Below are positions 1-10,830 of a DNA stretch of 64,000 nt, piece after piece. Position 1 is the stretch's first letter. Each line of letters begins with the position of its first letter. A program made the translations under genes and the position numbers. The notes beneath the pieces were generated by a model. The model worked only from the letters and a program-made list of their open reading frames with translations, was not told where the DNA came from and searched no databases. Origin of the DNA: Jaltomata sinuosa (taxonomy: Eukaryota; Streptophyta; Magnoliopsida; Solanales; Solanaceae). Location of the stretch: assembly GCA_003996215.1 (NCBI GenBank), contig QJPP01000279.1, positions 558,001-622,000 on the forward strand, written 5' to 3'.

Positions 1-1035
1 TCTTAGAGGGCTTTCCTTTGGAGAGAGCCTTCTTCCTCACCTTTTGCACACCTTTGATAGTATCCTCTTCAGTTTCCTCATCGGACCCCTTTTCCTCCTC
101 TAAGTTAACCACTTTTTCTGGTGCAGGGTCATCGGACACAACCTTCTTCCTTAACTTCCTCCCTTGCTTCGTGTTTTTCTCATTTTCCTTCATGGCAGTT
201 GCCAGAAGTTATTCAGACCTACTTCTTGTACCAGGTACCTTACTAGGTCCCTGAGTTGCAGATGTCGGGACCATTCTTTTTTGTACTTTCCACTGCAGTG
301 GTGCTTCATTCTCATCAGTGTCATCTTCTTCCTCTAAATTTCTCAACAATGTCATGGGGGTCTGAGAAACAGGGGTTCCATCCCACTTGGGAATGGGAAG
401 AGTTGGAGTTAGATCCTCTTCAGATGGAGTAACGGCCTCTGAATTTTCCTGTACATTCTCAGTCCCAACATCTCCCTTGGCCAAGGATGTGAGATAGCTT
501 GCCACCAGTTCGTCAGTTCCTTGCATACCCATTGCCAGAATATTCAAAGCATTTTCTTTGGTTTCTGGCAAATTTCCCTCAAACAGCCCTACTCCAGAAC
601 CTTCAGATCTATTTACCACTAATTCTTTCCCCACAGCTGACTCAGACAAGAGGTTTGTTTCAGGTCCCTCTATCTGTGCGGAATCAGTTACCGGCACTGT
701 GCTATCTTCAGGAATTTTTGTACCAGAGGGCTTATCTTGAGAAATCAGAGTGTTTCCTTCACTCATTTTGGAGATTGGAAGAGAGTCGAAGGAGGGAGAT
801 TTTTCCAGTTCAACTGGGGGATCTGATACAGAAGTAGGTGAGAGACAGAGAAGGGGTTTCTTAGTTCAGCCAATGTTGGAGTAGTCTCAGAGGAGGGCAA
901 ATGGGATACACCCTCAAAGGATCCCTTTGATGGAGAGTTTGGTTGAGACATGACTGTGAGAGATTTGAGAGACGGAAGAGAAGAGAAAGAGAGATATTTG
1001 TTCATCTTGAAGAGAAGATAGGTTTTAGAGAGCAA
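1..1035 (-). pseudogene. Extra (env-like) acidic ORF of the Sirevirus, broken
   Basis: Downstream of pol, two frames overlap. 1035-763 starts MLSKTYLL... and contains a second Met (MSQPNSPSKG) that could be the real start; it ends in TGA overlapping the next ATG (ATGA at 763-766). 766-209 is a 185-residue acidic, Ser/Thr/Pro-rich frame. A TAA at 209-211 interrupts it, but the same phase stays open to the window edge and becomes Lys/Glu-rich (RKLRKKVV, EEEKGSDEETEEDT). Position and composition match the third, so-called env-like ORF of Sireviruses. I see no signal peptide or membrane segment, so no envelope function is claimed. Confidence 0.6.
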
Positions 1036-1466
1036 GTGATTTAGTTTGAGAGGGGAAGGGAATTTAGAACAATTTGATTTTTCAAAGAACGGATGGGATA
1101 GGTTTTAAACAGGGTGAAGCAACGTGTCGCATCAGGGAGAGGAGATGACGGTTCAGGTTTAACCTAATGTGACGTCGTTGATCAGAAAGGTGTCAGTGGT
1201 GCCGTTACATAATGAATGCCCTTATTTTAAAATGAACAGTTTGCAATACTGACCTGTAGGAGGGACCGGGTCCCCCTTTTTTGAATTTTTTTGAAGCATG
1301 TCTTGATGTTTATCCAGCATCTTCTCTTCTTTTGATGTTGCTCCTTCCACCATTCGTGCATACCTACAGTTGTATAGTATTGAGTTAGACAAGTTACACA
1401 CATCACACTTCAGGATACCTGCCTTCTAATCATAGCCACATGGAGGGGAGTTTGGTGACTGAGGGA
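1036..1466 (-). other. Spacer between pol and the extra ORF
   Basis: I see no coding frame here. In Sireviruses a non-coding stretch separates pol from the optional third ORF. It contains GGACCGGGTCCCC near 1263-1276, a GGACC/GGTCC motif that recurs throughout this element. Confidence 0.5.
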
Positions 1467-2284
1467 TCAGGTCCCCTGCATTAATCCAAGCTTTAGGCGA
1501 TTCTTCTCGAACTGATCTCTTCCCAAGGATTTTGTAAAAATATCAGCAATTTGGTCCTCTGTTTTGCAAAAGTTCATATTGATCAGCTTCTTTTCAACAT
1601 TATCTCTGAGAAAGTGATGTCGGATGTTAATGTGCTTGGTTCTCTTGTGATGGACAGGGTTCTTGGCCATATTCACAGCACTTGTGTTATCACACATGAG
1701 GGGCACACACTCAGTGTGTATTCCGAAGCCTTCCAGCTGCTGTTTGATCCATAATAATTGGGCACAACAAGCTGCAGCAGCAACATACTCTGCTTCAGCT
1801 GTAGAGAGGGCAACTGAATTTTGCTTTCTGGTCCCCCAAGAGATTAAGGAGGCTCCAAGAAAATGAGCCATTCCAGAGGTGCTTTTTCTGTCAACCAGGT
1901 GTCCTGCATAATCAGTATCAGCATATCCAACCAATTCAAAATTATCTCCAGAGGGATAGAAAAGCACAAGATCAGGAGTCCCTTTGAGATATCTAAGAAT
2001 CAGTTTGGCAGCCTTGAGATGAGACTCATTTGGGTTGTCTTGGAATCTGGCACACATTCCCACACTGAACATTATATCCGATTTGCTAGCTGTAAGGTAA
2101 AGAAGAGAGCCAATGATCCCTCTGTACATGGTTTCATTCACAGGGGGACCGGGTTCATCAGTGTCCAGTTTTGAGGAGGTCCCAATGGGAGTGTCACTAG
2201 GCTTGGCATTCTCCATGTTGAACTTCTTGAGCAATTCCTTGATGTACTTCTGTTGGCTGATCATGATTCCATTTGACACTTGTT
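1467..2284 (-). pseudogene. Sirevirus RNase H
   Basis: This is the least damaged domain, 270 codons without a stop. It follows the RT in a shifted phase. Visible motifs are MYRGIIGSLLYLTASKSDI, the first acidic site in VGYADTDYAG, DRKSTSG, STAEAEYVA, CDNTSA, KRTKHI and the terminal IADIFTKSL. Pol ends at 1467. It is a pseudogene because the polyprotein upstream is broken. Confidence 0.9.
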
Positions 2285-3000
2285 TTATTTGAAGCCCCAG
2301 AAGAAATTCAACTCCCCCATCATACTCATCTCAAACTCAGTTTCCATAAGCTTGGCAAAGTCATCACACAGTGAGTCAAGAGTAGATCCAAAAATGATAT
2401 CATCAACATACACTTGGACAATAAGGAGATTTTTTCCCTTTGTTTTGAGAAAGAGAGTGTTATCAATTTTCCCTCTAGAAAACCCATTTTGAAAAAGGAA
2501 TTTTGACAACCTCTCATACAAGGCCCTAGGAGCCTGTTTCAGACCATAAAGAACTTTATACAGCTTGAAAACATAGTAGGGGTGATCATGATCTTCGAAT
2601 CCAGGGGGCTGCTTGACATAGACTTCTTCCTTCAGATATTCATTTAAGAAGGCACTCTTGACATCCATTTGAAACAGTTTGAACTCTATGTAAGAAGCAA
2701 AGGCAATGAGAATCTTTATGGCTTCCATTCTTGCAACAGGAGCAAATGTTTCATCATAATCTATGCCTTCCTCTTGATTATATCCGTGTACTACCAGCCT
2801 AGCCTTATTTCAGGTAGTGTTCCCTTGTTTATCCAGCTTATTCCTAAAGACCCACCTGGTCCCTATAACAGTTCTGTCAGGGGGTTGGGGGACCAGGTGC
2901 TACACTTGGTTTCTCTCAAATTGATGAAGCTCCTCTTGCATGGCATTTACCCAGTCAGCATCCTTCAATGCTTCCTTGATGTTTTTAGGCTCAATTTATG
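2285..3000 (-). pseudogene. Sirevirus reverse transcriptase
   Basis: The RT begins near 2985 (ALKDADWVNAMQEELHQFER). It contains a TAG where family members have Trp (before HLVP) and a TGA just after GNTT. From 2728 the frame is open for 147 codons with QMDVKSAFLN, YGLKQAPRALY and the catalytic YVDD at 2399-2410 (residues 107-110). It ends at 2285 through a frameshift: one T appears to be missing near 2300, and RNase H continues in the other phase. Confidence 0.92.
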
Positions 3001-3391
3001 AGATGAAGGATGAGAAGGCAACCATAGCTCTAGACTTGGACCTGGTATGTATCCCAGAGTTCAAGGTAGAGGTTAGATTGTCCAAAGGGTGAGAGGCTAT
3101 GTGCTTCCAGTGGGAAACTTGAGTAGCAGATTGTTCAGAACTCGTATCTGGTCCCTCGGAGGTTTAATGAACAGGAGAGGGAGGGACTGAGGTTGAGGCT
3201 ATGTCTTGACTCACTTCATATGCTAAGATTTCAGAGGCATTCACCTTTTGAGAGTTTCCATCAGGTCTTTCTTCTGCCTCAGCTGAGACTTCATCAGGTC
3301 CCTTAATCTCATTAAGGGAGTCTCTTTGAATCTGAAATAGTTCATCAAGCTCATCATCGTTCAATGCTCCCTTTTCATCCAGATCTCCTGA
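3001..3391 (-). pseudogene. Integrase-RT linker of the Sirevirus
   Basis: In phase with the integrase, this acidic and Ser/Pro-rich linker (open 3364-3164, then a TAA) leads into a segment ending ..IHTRSKSRAMVAFSSF. This is the variable spacer that precedes the RT in Sireviruses. No catalytic motif is expected here. Confidence 0.6.
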
Positions 3392-4351
3392 CTAATTGAA
3401 GATGACATGAACACTTTCTTCCACACATTGAGTCCTTTTGTTGAAGATTCTGTAAGCCTTGCTGGTTGAGGAGTAACCTACAAAGATCCCTTCATCACTC
3501 TTGGGATCAAACTTCCCAAGGGGCTCCTTTCCATTGTTGAGAACAAAGCCCTTGCACCCAAAGGCACGAAGATAACTTAGCTTGAGTTTTTTCTGGTAGA
3601 GGAGCTCAGATGGGGTTTTCTCCAACAGGGACCTGATCATGCATCTGTTAGTCACGTAGCATGTTGTGTTAACAGCCTCAGCCCAGAAGCTTTTGGGAAC
3701 ATCTCCGTCGATCAACATAGTTCGAGAAATATCAACTAGAGTTCTGTTTTTTCTCTCAACCATCCCATTTTGCTGAGGTGTTCTTGGGGCAGAGAAGTTG
3801 TGTCCAATACCATGCTCAGAGCAGAAATCAACAAAGCTAGCATTTTTTAATTCAGTACGATGGTCTGTTCGAAGACAGATGATCTTGAGACTTAGCTTGA
3901 CTTGAATTTGCTTGGCAAACACTGCAAATACTAGAAAAGTCTCATCCTTACTTTTTAGAAACATGGTCCAGGTGAACCTTGAGAAATCATCCACGATCAT
4001 AAAAATGTACCTCTTCCCACCTCTACTTGGAATCTTTTCTGGACCACACAGGTCCATATGAAGAAGTTTGAGAGGTTTACATGTACTCACTTCCTTTTTC
4101 TTTTTGAACGAGGACCTGACATGCTTCCCTTTGACATATGCATCACACACCTTTCCTTCTGGAAATTTGACCTTAGGCAGACCACGTACCAGGTCCCTTG
4201 AGATCAGCTTGTTTAGAAGAGAGGAACTAACATGTCCCAATCTCCTGTGCCACAGATCAGCGTCATTATCTTGGACCTTCAAGTAGATGAGATCTACTCC
4301 AGAGATAGACTCGAGGTCTGCAATATACATGTTCTTGTGTCTCCTTGCCAC
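3392..4351 (-). pseudogene. Sirevirus integrase
   Basis: This has the pre-integrase zinc domain, then the DDE core. The zinc domain has LWHRRLGH, but the CxxC pair reads CDAY, so a zinc-binding cysteine is lost. The catalytic triad is visible as HMDLCGP, LRTDHRTE and QQNGMVERKN, so all three acidic residues remain. The C-terminal part has the FGCKGFV and GIFVGYSSTSKAYRIF segments usual in copia integrases. The frame ends at a TAG (3392-3394) but is open again in the same phase afterwards, so the stop is probably a mutation. Confidence 0.9.
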
Positions 4352-4983
4352 CTAGATGATTTCTCCTGATGAGAGATTGGTGACAGTGCAGCAAGCTGAT
4401 AGAAACTTGACTTCATTTCCTTTGTCACATATTTGGGACACACTGAGTAGACTATACTTCAAACCATTAACATAATACACATTTTCAATGGCATGTGATA
4501 GAGACTTTCCAACGCTTCCAACACCAAGGATGTATCCTTTCTTACCATCACCAAAAGAGACACTTTTGCCTTGGAATGCCTTGAGTGAGAGGAATTCTTC
4601 CATTCTTCCTGTCATATGCTTGGAGCAGCCACTATCCATGAACCAGCTTTGGCTGCTTCCTCTCACTCTTCCCTGCACTAACAATCACCTGTTAGCTTTG
4701 GGAACCCATTTTAGGTTGAGTCCCCAGTAATGAGATAGAGGGTGAATAAGGCTCTTCTTTGCCCATCCTGGCAGCCTGATCCTCCTAGTTTATCTGGTGG
4801 TTTCCTTTCTTTCAACAAAAGTCCTGCCTCTTTTAACAGCAGTTGATCTAGCAGGGCAGGTGTCTTTGTAGTGGCCATTTCTACCATAGTGAGTGCATAG
4901 CCAATTGTCACGATTTGACCCATATTTGCTATGGGGATCATAAGGATAGATTTTCTTCTAAAATCCAAGACCCTCACCAGCAT
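4352..4983 (-). pseudogene. Sirevirus second zinc knuckle and aspartic protease
   Basis: Near 4905-4865 the frame reads CTHYGRNGHYKDTC, a second knuckle whose second cysteine is again tyrosine. A stop follows in this phase near 4780. The protease frame 4684-4352 carries the copia signature WFMDSGCSKHMTG with catalytic Asp in D-S-G, followed by the usual FGDG and LLSVSQ segments. A TAG at 4352-4354 separates it from the integrase, which continues in the same phase. Confidence 0.8.
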
Positions 4984-5002
4984 TGGATATCATGCTTGTA
5001 AA

Positions 5003-5578
5003 CTAATTCAAGACATCAGAGGAGATGGTACATTTAAGGCCTTTTTCTAAATCAGCCTTAACACGGACCAAGTCCCTCTCAAGTTCTATGTTCCTTTCAA
5101 GTGAGACTGTGAGATCTAGTTTGAACTTGTTTATTTTAGCTTCAAGTTCAAATTGGATTTCACTTCCATTTCCCTTTCTCTTAAATCCATTTTGAGAGGT
5201 ATCTTTCATTTTTTCAACCAAAGAATCATTTTCAGACATGACAGTTGCAATTTTTTCTTCTAAATCAGAAACTTTGGAAGACCAAGTAGTTTTATCAGCT
5301 TCATAGACACTCAAGCTGTTGTTTTGAAAATACCTCTCTTTAATGAGGTTATAGTATTCATCTATCAAAACATTTGCAAAGGAGCGTAGCTCAATCTTAG
5401 AGTAGTCTTTGAGATTTTTTTGAACATCACGAAAGCTTACCTCTGGTTCTTCTTCATCTTCAGATTTTGCCATCAGAGCAAACAGGGAGTCATAGCTGGA
5501 TGGTTGATCTTTAATAACTAGCATGGATGCATCCTCTGGGGATTCCTCGTGATCTAATTCACTGGAGGATTCACCCAT
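5003..5578 (-). pseudogene. Sirevirus gag C-terminal coiled-coil region
   Basis: A 191-codon open stretch lies in a different phase from the upstream gag. Adding one G near 5575 would make the two contiguous. It starts with an acidic Ser/Asp/Glu segment, then has heptad-rich charged sequence (DLEEKIATVMSENDSLVEKM, then ELEAKINKFKLDLTVSLERN) typical of the long coiled-coil gag tail of Sireviruses. It ends in frame at a TAA-type stop before the second zinc-knuckle region. Confidence 0.75.
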
Positions 5579-6597
5579 GCAGCTAAGGCCTGATTTACCA
5601 TAATATCAGCCATTTCCTTCCTGTTGAGTTTTTCAGGGCCCGGGTACCTCTTTTGTCCCTTTTCATAGTTGTTCTTGGCATAATCTTTGTACTCTTGTTT
5701 GTGAAGAAGGCAATCCTTGATGAAATGTCCTGGTTTTCCATAATTGTGACAACAGTCATTCCCTTTGAACAGCCTGTTCGAGTTTCCTTTTGATGAAAAA
5801 ACACCATTTTTTCTAATCATTTTTTGAAAGAGTCTGGTGATGTATGCCATATCAGATTCATCACCACTTGAGTCACTTTTGACAGCTTTGAGAGCCAAAC
5901 TTTTGTCCTTCTTGGGTTGTTGTCATTCTTGATCCTGTTGTTTTTTGAGCTCATAGGATTTTAGATTTCCTATTAGCTCGTCCATTGATAGAGTTTGAAG
6001 GTCTTTAGCTTCAGTGATGGCATTGACTTTGCTTTCCCAGGAGGAAGGTAGAACACTCAAAATCTTTCTGACCAGCTTGCTTAGTTTGATGCCATCTCCA
6101 AGACAGTGGAGTTCATTAATGATGGAGGTGAATCTAGTGTGCATTTCTTGAATAGATTCTCCTTCATTCATCCTTAACATCGCATATTGAGTCGTGAGCA
6201 TGTCTATCTTGGACTGCTTGACTTGGCTGGTCCCTTCATGAGCTGTTTGCAAAGCATGCCATATCTCTTGAGTTGTGTCACATGTCGAGATGCGATTATA
6301 CTCTTCAGCACAATTCCCGCAGACTACCAACTTCTTTGCTTTGAAGTTCTTCTCTATCTGCTTCCTATCAGCATCAACGTATTCCTTTCTTGTTTTGGGA
6401 ACAGATTTTGTTTCTTCACCAACTGTGACAGTCTTCATGGGAATGTAGGGACCATCACAAATGACATCCCACAACTCACTATCTTCAGCCATGATGAAAT
6501 CTTGCATTCTCGTCTTCCACCATCCATAGAACTGACCATTAAATCTGGGTGGCCTGGTGGTTGATTGTCCTTCTTTAAGGTTTGGTGGAGCTGCCAT
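5579..6597 (-). pseudogene. Sirevirus gag, N-terminal and first zinc-knuckle part
   Basis: This is the capsid/nucleocapsid region. I start it at the ATG at 6597 (MAAPPNLKEG...) because the first 19 codons of the longer frame read through leader sequence. The N-terminal 220 residues have the copia gag (UBN2-like) pattern, including FNGQFYGWWK and an IWHAL motif. A TGA at 5923-5925 breaks the frame, which then continues in the same phase. The zinc knuckle near 5745 reads CHNYGKPGHFIKDC, so its second metal-binding cysteine is tyrosine (TAT where TGT is expected). The frame ends near 5575, where one G appears to be missing from a G run. Confidence 0.85.
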
Positions 6598-6641
6598 TTC
6601 GAGTAAGATCTTTCTAGGTGTTAACCTTTTAGAAAGCCCTT

Positions 6642-6653
6642 GCTCTGATACCA
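6642..6653 (-). other. Primer-binding site, initiator tRNA-Met type
   Basis: The minus strand reads TGGTATCAGAGC, the usual complement of the 3' end of plant initiator tRNA-Met. It lies five bases inside the LTR and marks the start of minus-strand cDNA synthesis. Confidence 0.85.
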
Positions 6654-6658
6654 ATTAA

Positions 6659-7376
6659 TGGCTTGTATGAATCCACCGAGAGTCAGGGGACCAGGTCCTC
6701 TGACTGAAGTTGCAGTTACGAGTAAGAAGGTGAAATAGCAAAAAGTAAAGAACACAAGATTTTACGTGGAAACCTCCTTGCTCAAGGGAGTAAAACCATG
6801 ACCTACCCTAGTAGGATTTCACCAACCAACTTCACTAAAACACTGAGCAACTTCAGATTACAGACTCCAGTAATCCTACGGATTAAACTCTTAATCCACT
6901 ACACTGCAATAACTCTATTACAATGTAAGATGCAATAACTCTACTGCATCACCACAGTATTAACTAACTCTATCTAATACAACATTACACAATCAACTAA
7001 CTCTACTTGATGGTATATAACGAAAAGAACAAAATACAAAAGACTCAACTAAGGACAAGGAACCATTGACTTCATCTTGATCACGATCAGGTCCCTTGGT
7101 CAGTGAGCTTCTGTTTCCTTTTGGAGCTTGAGAAGCCTTTGCTTTGAGATGAAGAACTTTGATTTTTGCAAAAACTAGGTTTTGGCTAAAGTGTCTCATT
7201 GTTTATAAATGAGAGAAGCCAAAACCTTAACACATTTCTATTGGTCCAGCGGTTTCCAAGGACTGCCGAAGCATAGTCCAAAAGCTGCAGAAATTACAAG
7301 TCACAGTTGTACCATGTTGACTGTTCTTCAAGGCCGCTAGGGGTACCAGGTCCCCCTAAGTGTTTGTCAATCATCA
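6659..7376 (-). repeat. 5' LTR of the Sirevirus-like element
   Basis: The boundary is set by the primer-binding site: on the minus strand an LTR end in CA is followed by TTAAT and then TGGTATCAGAGC. The outer end reads TGATGATTGACAAACA on the minus strand. This gives a 718-bp LTR with TG...CA termini. The partner LTR is outside the window, so the outer boundary rests on the terminal motif alone. Confidence 0.7.
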
Positions 7377-7850
7377 AAACAAAAAAGGCCATATTACATC
7401 AAATCTGATTGCATAACTTTGCACTGAGCTTTTCTTTTTCTTTTTTAGCTTTCTTTGTTTCTTTTTAGATGTGCTGCTCCTCTCACAGCCATTTGGTTTA
7501 TTAGTATAACCTCCTAAGGTTCAACTTTCCTTGCCTCACATTCATTTAACTTTGTTACTATGCTCACATTTATATGATCTGTATGTCTATGTCTCTGTTA
7601 CTATGCTCACATTTATATGATCTGTATGTCTATGTCTCTGTTACTATGCTCACATTTATATGATCTGTATGTCTATGTCTCTACCTATATTTAGAGATTC
7701 ACAATTAGGTACAGTTTGATATTTCTCTTTTACCTAGTTTTTGCTTACTATCGTGGCACTTTAGTTTATAAGCATCAACCAAATTCTTCTTTTATCTTCT
7801 CCTTACCATCATACTGACAGTTATTAAGATGCTTGGGTTCTTCTTTCTAG
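7377..7850 (+). other. Presumed squalene synthase intron, 3' part
   Basis: No ORF is seen. It ends in a T-rich tract and TTCTTTCTAG, a good acceptor, directly before the first recognised exon. It holds the 43-bp tandem repeat. Confidence 0.6.
7554..7682. repeat. 43-bp tandem repeat, three near-perfect copies
   Basis: A unit starting GTTACTATGCTCACATTTAT begins at 7554, 7597 and 7640 with essentially no differences between copies. It lies in the presumed squalene synthase intron next to the Sirevirus. Confidence 0.95.
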
Positions 7851-9753
7851 GTCTCACTGCTAAGGTTATTGACCGTACCAGGACTGTGGCAGATGCATAT
7901 GGTGCTTTTTTCGACTTTTCTTGTATTCTAAAATCCAAGGCATGATACTTTCTTATTAACCGCAGAAGCTTAACTTGCCCAGTTATAATGTGCTTATTCT
8001 TGCAGTCACTGGCTCATTTTGAGGGTCACATTGTTATTTTTCTACATAGTTCTCCCATGTGTTGTGTGCTTGTGCTTGTCTATTGTTCATATTTCTGCAT
8101 GTCTTTGTGTCAGTATTCACACATATGTTTTTTCTTGCTCGCTTGTGTCGATATGGACTTCATATCAAGTAACTTGAAACCTTGTGCATACAAATTGCAT
8201 GGAGGTTTAGAGCTATGCTACCATGACAGACTCCTCTAACCCGGTAGAATTAGCTCTTCCAAAAATTTTCTAATCATTATTACTGAATTAGCTGTTCTGG
8301 GAATCTCCGTCTCTTGTTATTCTGTTATATTTCAAAATCAGAATTCACATTTTCCTCTTCAAAGATGAAACCTCCATTGGCAAACCCATCGTCACACTTG
8401 TCCCTGTGTGCAGCTGCTATCCTACACAAACAGATACTTCATACACTGTTTCCCCAAATTTCATCCAATACAACTAGAGGTAACTAGAATTAAAGGGTAT
8501 TGCTAATTATGTATTTGAGATCATATTTTAAGAATATTACAAGAAATACATTGTGTCAAATCCAAAATCGTAAAATAACATTCCCTTTCCCATCGCTACT
8601 GGGGGATTCACAGAAAAAAAAGGGATATCAGTTGGTAAAGATATTAATCAGACTATATGGATGCAAATCCAATAAAAAAACAGTTTGCACAAAGGATGCA
8701 TTCATATTTGAAGATGTCAAACAAATACTGTAAGAAGCACAAATGACGAAGTACTACGGGTTGTCCAAATTGACTAGGTTTCTGGTAGTTGAAGAAAACC
8801 CAAAATAAGGCCAGTCTCTCTGTTATTTTCAGCAAAGTGGGTAATATCTAGTTTATGGTCCATTGGAGAAGTTCACCTCCCTGCAACATTGTTCATTTCA
8901 TCATTATTTAGATAAGCTACTTCAAGGAGAAACCTTGTAGACAATCTTTTCACAAATTTCATGGCCTGAAATCACCAAGTATTTTGCATTAGGTAGAATT
9001 ATCTAGAGAGTAATTCTGTGACACAAAAGGTTCTCCCAAGAGGAATTCGTCAAACAGCCAAGTACTTCTGAAGCTATGTTCCTTTCACTAATTTGGATGG
9101 ACCAACTATGCATAATTCTGCTTACTAGAAAACATGTGTTCAGTTCCTAACATGAAGGTTCTATGCAAGTTACTAAAGATTAAATATTATGAAAAGCTAG
9201 ATGCTGATATTATTTTTGTTTAGTATTTATAATCATATGGATGGTCAATAAGCTTTAGTTTACTTCCTAATAATAATGGATATCTCTCCAGCTATGTACC
9301 ATCTTCTTCAATTTCTTCAACAATTTGTCAAAGTTCCATTTTTTAGTGAACACTTGTGCAAGTAAATCAACTTGATCGGTTGAATGTTTTAGGTCGAGTA
9401 TAAAGATCCAAATGTGGCAAAAACTTTAAAGAGGCTTGAAGTAATCTTGAGAACTTGCAAAGACTCGGGAACCTTGAACAAAAGGTATGTTACCTATCCT
9501 AGTATTCTTCTGGAGATTTTGTGAATATCAGCTAATGCACCTGCCTATGACCAGGAAATCTTATGTAATCCAGAGTGGACCTAATTACAATTCAACTTTG
9601 GTGAGTTTTCAGCTGATGTTTTCTTCATGCTTTAGATACAATTTTCCTAAATACAGTGGATATTTTCTTATTCTCTGAAATATATTGCAGGTTGTTGTCC
9701 TTGTTGTCATAGTGGCTATCCTTCTAGGATACCAATCTGGAAACCGGCCTTAG
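7851..9753 (+). CDS. SQS: Squalene synthase, last four coding exons (5' part absent)
   Basis: Squalene synthase (farnesyl-diphosphate farnesyltransferase) joins two farnesyl diphosphates at the ER membrane, the first committed step to sterols and triterpenes. Exons are 7851-7939 (GLTAKVIDRTRTVADAYGAF..., a hallmark of plant enzymes), 9393-9484 (VEYKDPNVAKTLKRLE..., DSGTLNK), 9555-9600 (KSYVIQSGPNYN) and 9691-9753 (VVVLVVIVAILLGY, the C-terminal membrane anchor, then QSGNRP and stop). Phases match across all three introns. The acceptors are AG; the donors are GC at 7940 and GT at 9485 and 9601. About 95 of roughly 410 family residues are here. The catalytic exons (both Asp-rich motifs) are missing, either left of the Sirevirus or lost. 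It could be a live gene with a large intronic insertion or a truncated paralogue; no frame damage is visible. Confidence 0.88.
7940..9392 (+). other. 1.45-kb intron with a GC donor
   Basis: It begins GCATGA directly after the exon end TCCAAG and ends TGTTTTAG. GC-AG introns are a known minor class, but here the donor could instead be a decayed GT. I see no convincing coding frame or transposon end inside. Confidence 0.65.
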
Positions 9754-9760
9754 ACCATGT

Positions 9761-10354
9761 GTAAGTATTATAGTAACAACATCCTGGGCAAACTGCCAAA
9801 TATTTAGATGCATTCCATCCTTACATGATACAGAGATCTTCCTATCATGCACCGTGATTTTAACCAACTTGTTTGGGGTTGAAGTATTGTTGTTGTATGC
9901 ACCTATGATTTTAAAGACATACTATCTAACCTTCCATTAATAAGCGCCTGGATCATGTAGTATGACGTATTTTGCTAGTCTTTTACACATTATGGAGGGA
10001 TCATGTTATGAGCTTCTTTTATAAACCGGGAGGTTAATTCCTTTCTCTTTTTTCATATATGTTTTACCTGATATGTTGGATTGTTTTGTTTAACTTGATC
10101 AAAACCTCAATATTCCACCCAAGCTAGACATAATTCACACCTAGTAAAACTTCTTTACATCACAACTTTTAAGTAAATCATAGTTGGACTTTCATGTAAA
10201 GTATGCGTAAGGTCATAATTTCCATTGTTCAATGAAACAATATGTTTGTAGACAAATTGTAAACTAAAGATACAGTAATTTGGTTTCTTAGATTAAAAAA
10301 CTAGCTTACCATGCAGCAGAATGATGGTTTTAGTTTGTGATTTTACTTTTGCAG
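9761..10354 (+). other. Probable 3'-UTR intron of squalene synthase
   Basis: Seven bases after the stop codon a strong donor (GTAAGTATT) starts at 9761. A good acceptor (TTTTACTTTTGCAG) ends at 10354. The downstream exon would be 3' UTR from 10355 to roughly 10640, where AT-rich sequence suitable for polyadenylation occurs. The intron is inferred from splice consensus only. Confidence 0.5.
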
Positions 10355-10663
10355 GACTGAAGTTGGATGAAAGTTAGGTAAAAAAAGGACGGCTCTTGGC
10401 CGAGTATGTGATAGCTGCGGATTGTGGCGTCTTAACTGTGTTACTTAGTGATAAGTCACATTTTGGAAAAAGCCTACTTTTAGTTGTTTCGAGTTTTGCG
10501 AAATATGAAGTAGAAAGAACCCATATTTCAAATGAACAAATTCAAACTTGAAAAGAATCTTGAGGTACCTCAAGCTATCTTGGCAAAGGAGCTGTAAAAG
10601 AAAAATAGTATTGTAAAGCCACCTTATTTGTTATACATATATATTTGAAAAGTATGTTCACTT

Positions 10664-10830
10664 AGGGGTCGTTTGGTTTAGAAATACATTATATAGATTG
10701 TAATACAAGGATTAGTAATCCACGGATTAATAATACATAGTTAATTGTAAATTGTAATACATTATGTCCAAATCTTCAGTCTTTTGTAAGTGTGGAAGCA
10801 AGTTGTTATTCATTTATTATAAAGACTAGG
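10664..10830. repeat. MITE-like fragment
   Basis: The sequence GGGGTCGTTTGGTT is a typical terminal sequence of plant MITEs. It is followed by AT-rich DNA with short inverted segments (GATTAGTAATCC). I do not find the matching inverted end, so this is a fragment or a false resemblance. Confidence 0.3.

Larger units (their letters stand above)
1..7376 (-). mobile_element. Sirevirus-like Ty1/copia LTR retrotransposon, degenerate, cut by the window edge
   Basis: On the minus strand the order is 5' LTR (6659-7376), tRNA-iMet type primer-binding site (6642-6653), gag, protease, integrase, RT, RNase H and a further acidic ORF. Integrase before RT defines Ty1/copia. The long coiled-coil gag tail, a second zinc knuckle before the protease and an extra ORF after RNase H match the Sirevirus lineage. 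The 3' LTR lies left of the window, so its target duplication cannot be tested; the five bases right of the 5' LTR are AAAAC. Several stops and at least two frameshifts make it non-autonomous. It lies antisense to the squalene synthase exons that begin 475 bp away, and the DNA between reads like intron, so it probably landed in that gene. Confidence 0.88.

Noticed and set aside
7988..8239. An 83-codon Cys-rich hydrophobic plus-strand frame
   Set aside because: It lies in the squalene synthase intron, has no motif, and its composition follows the T-rich intron.
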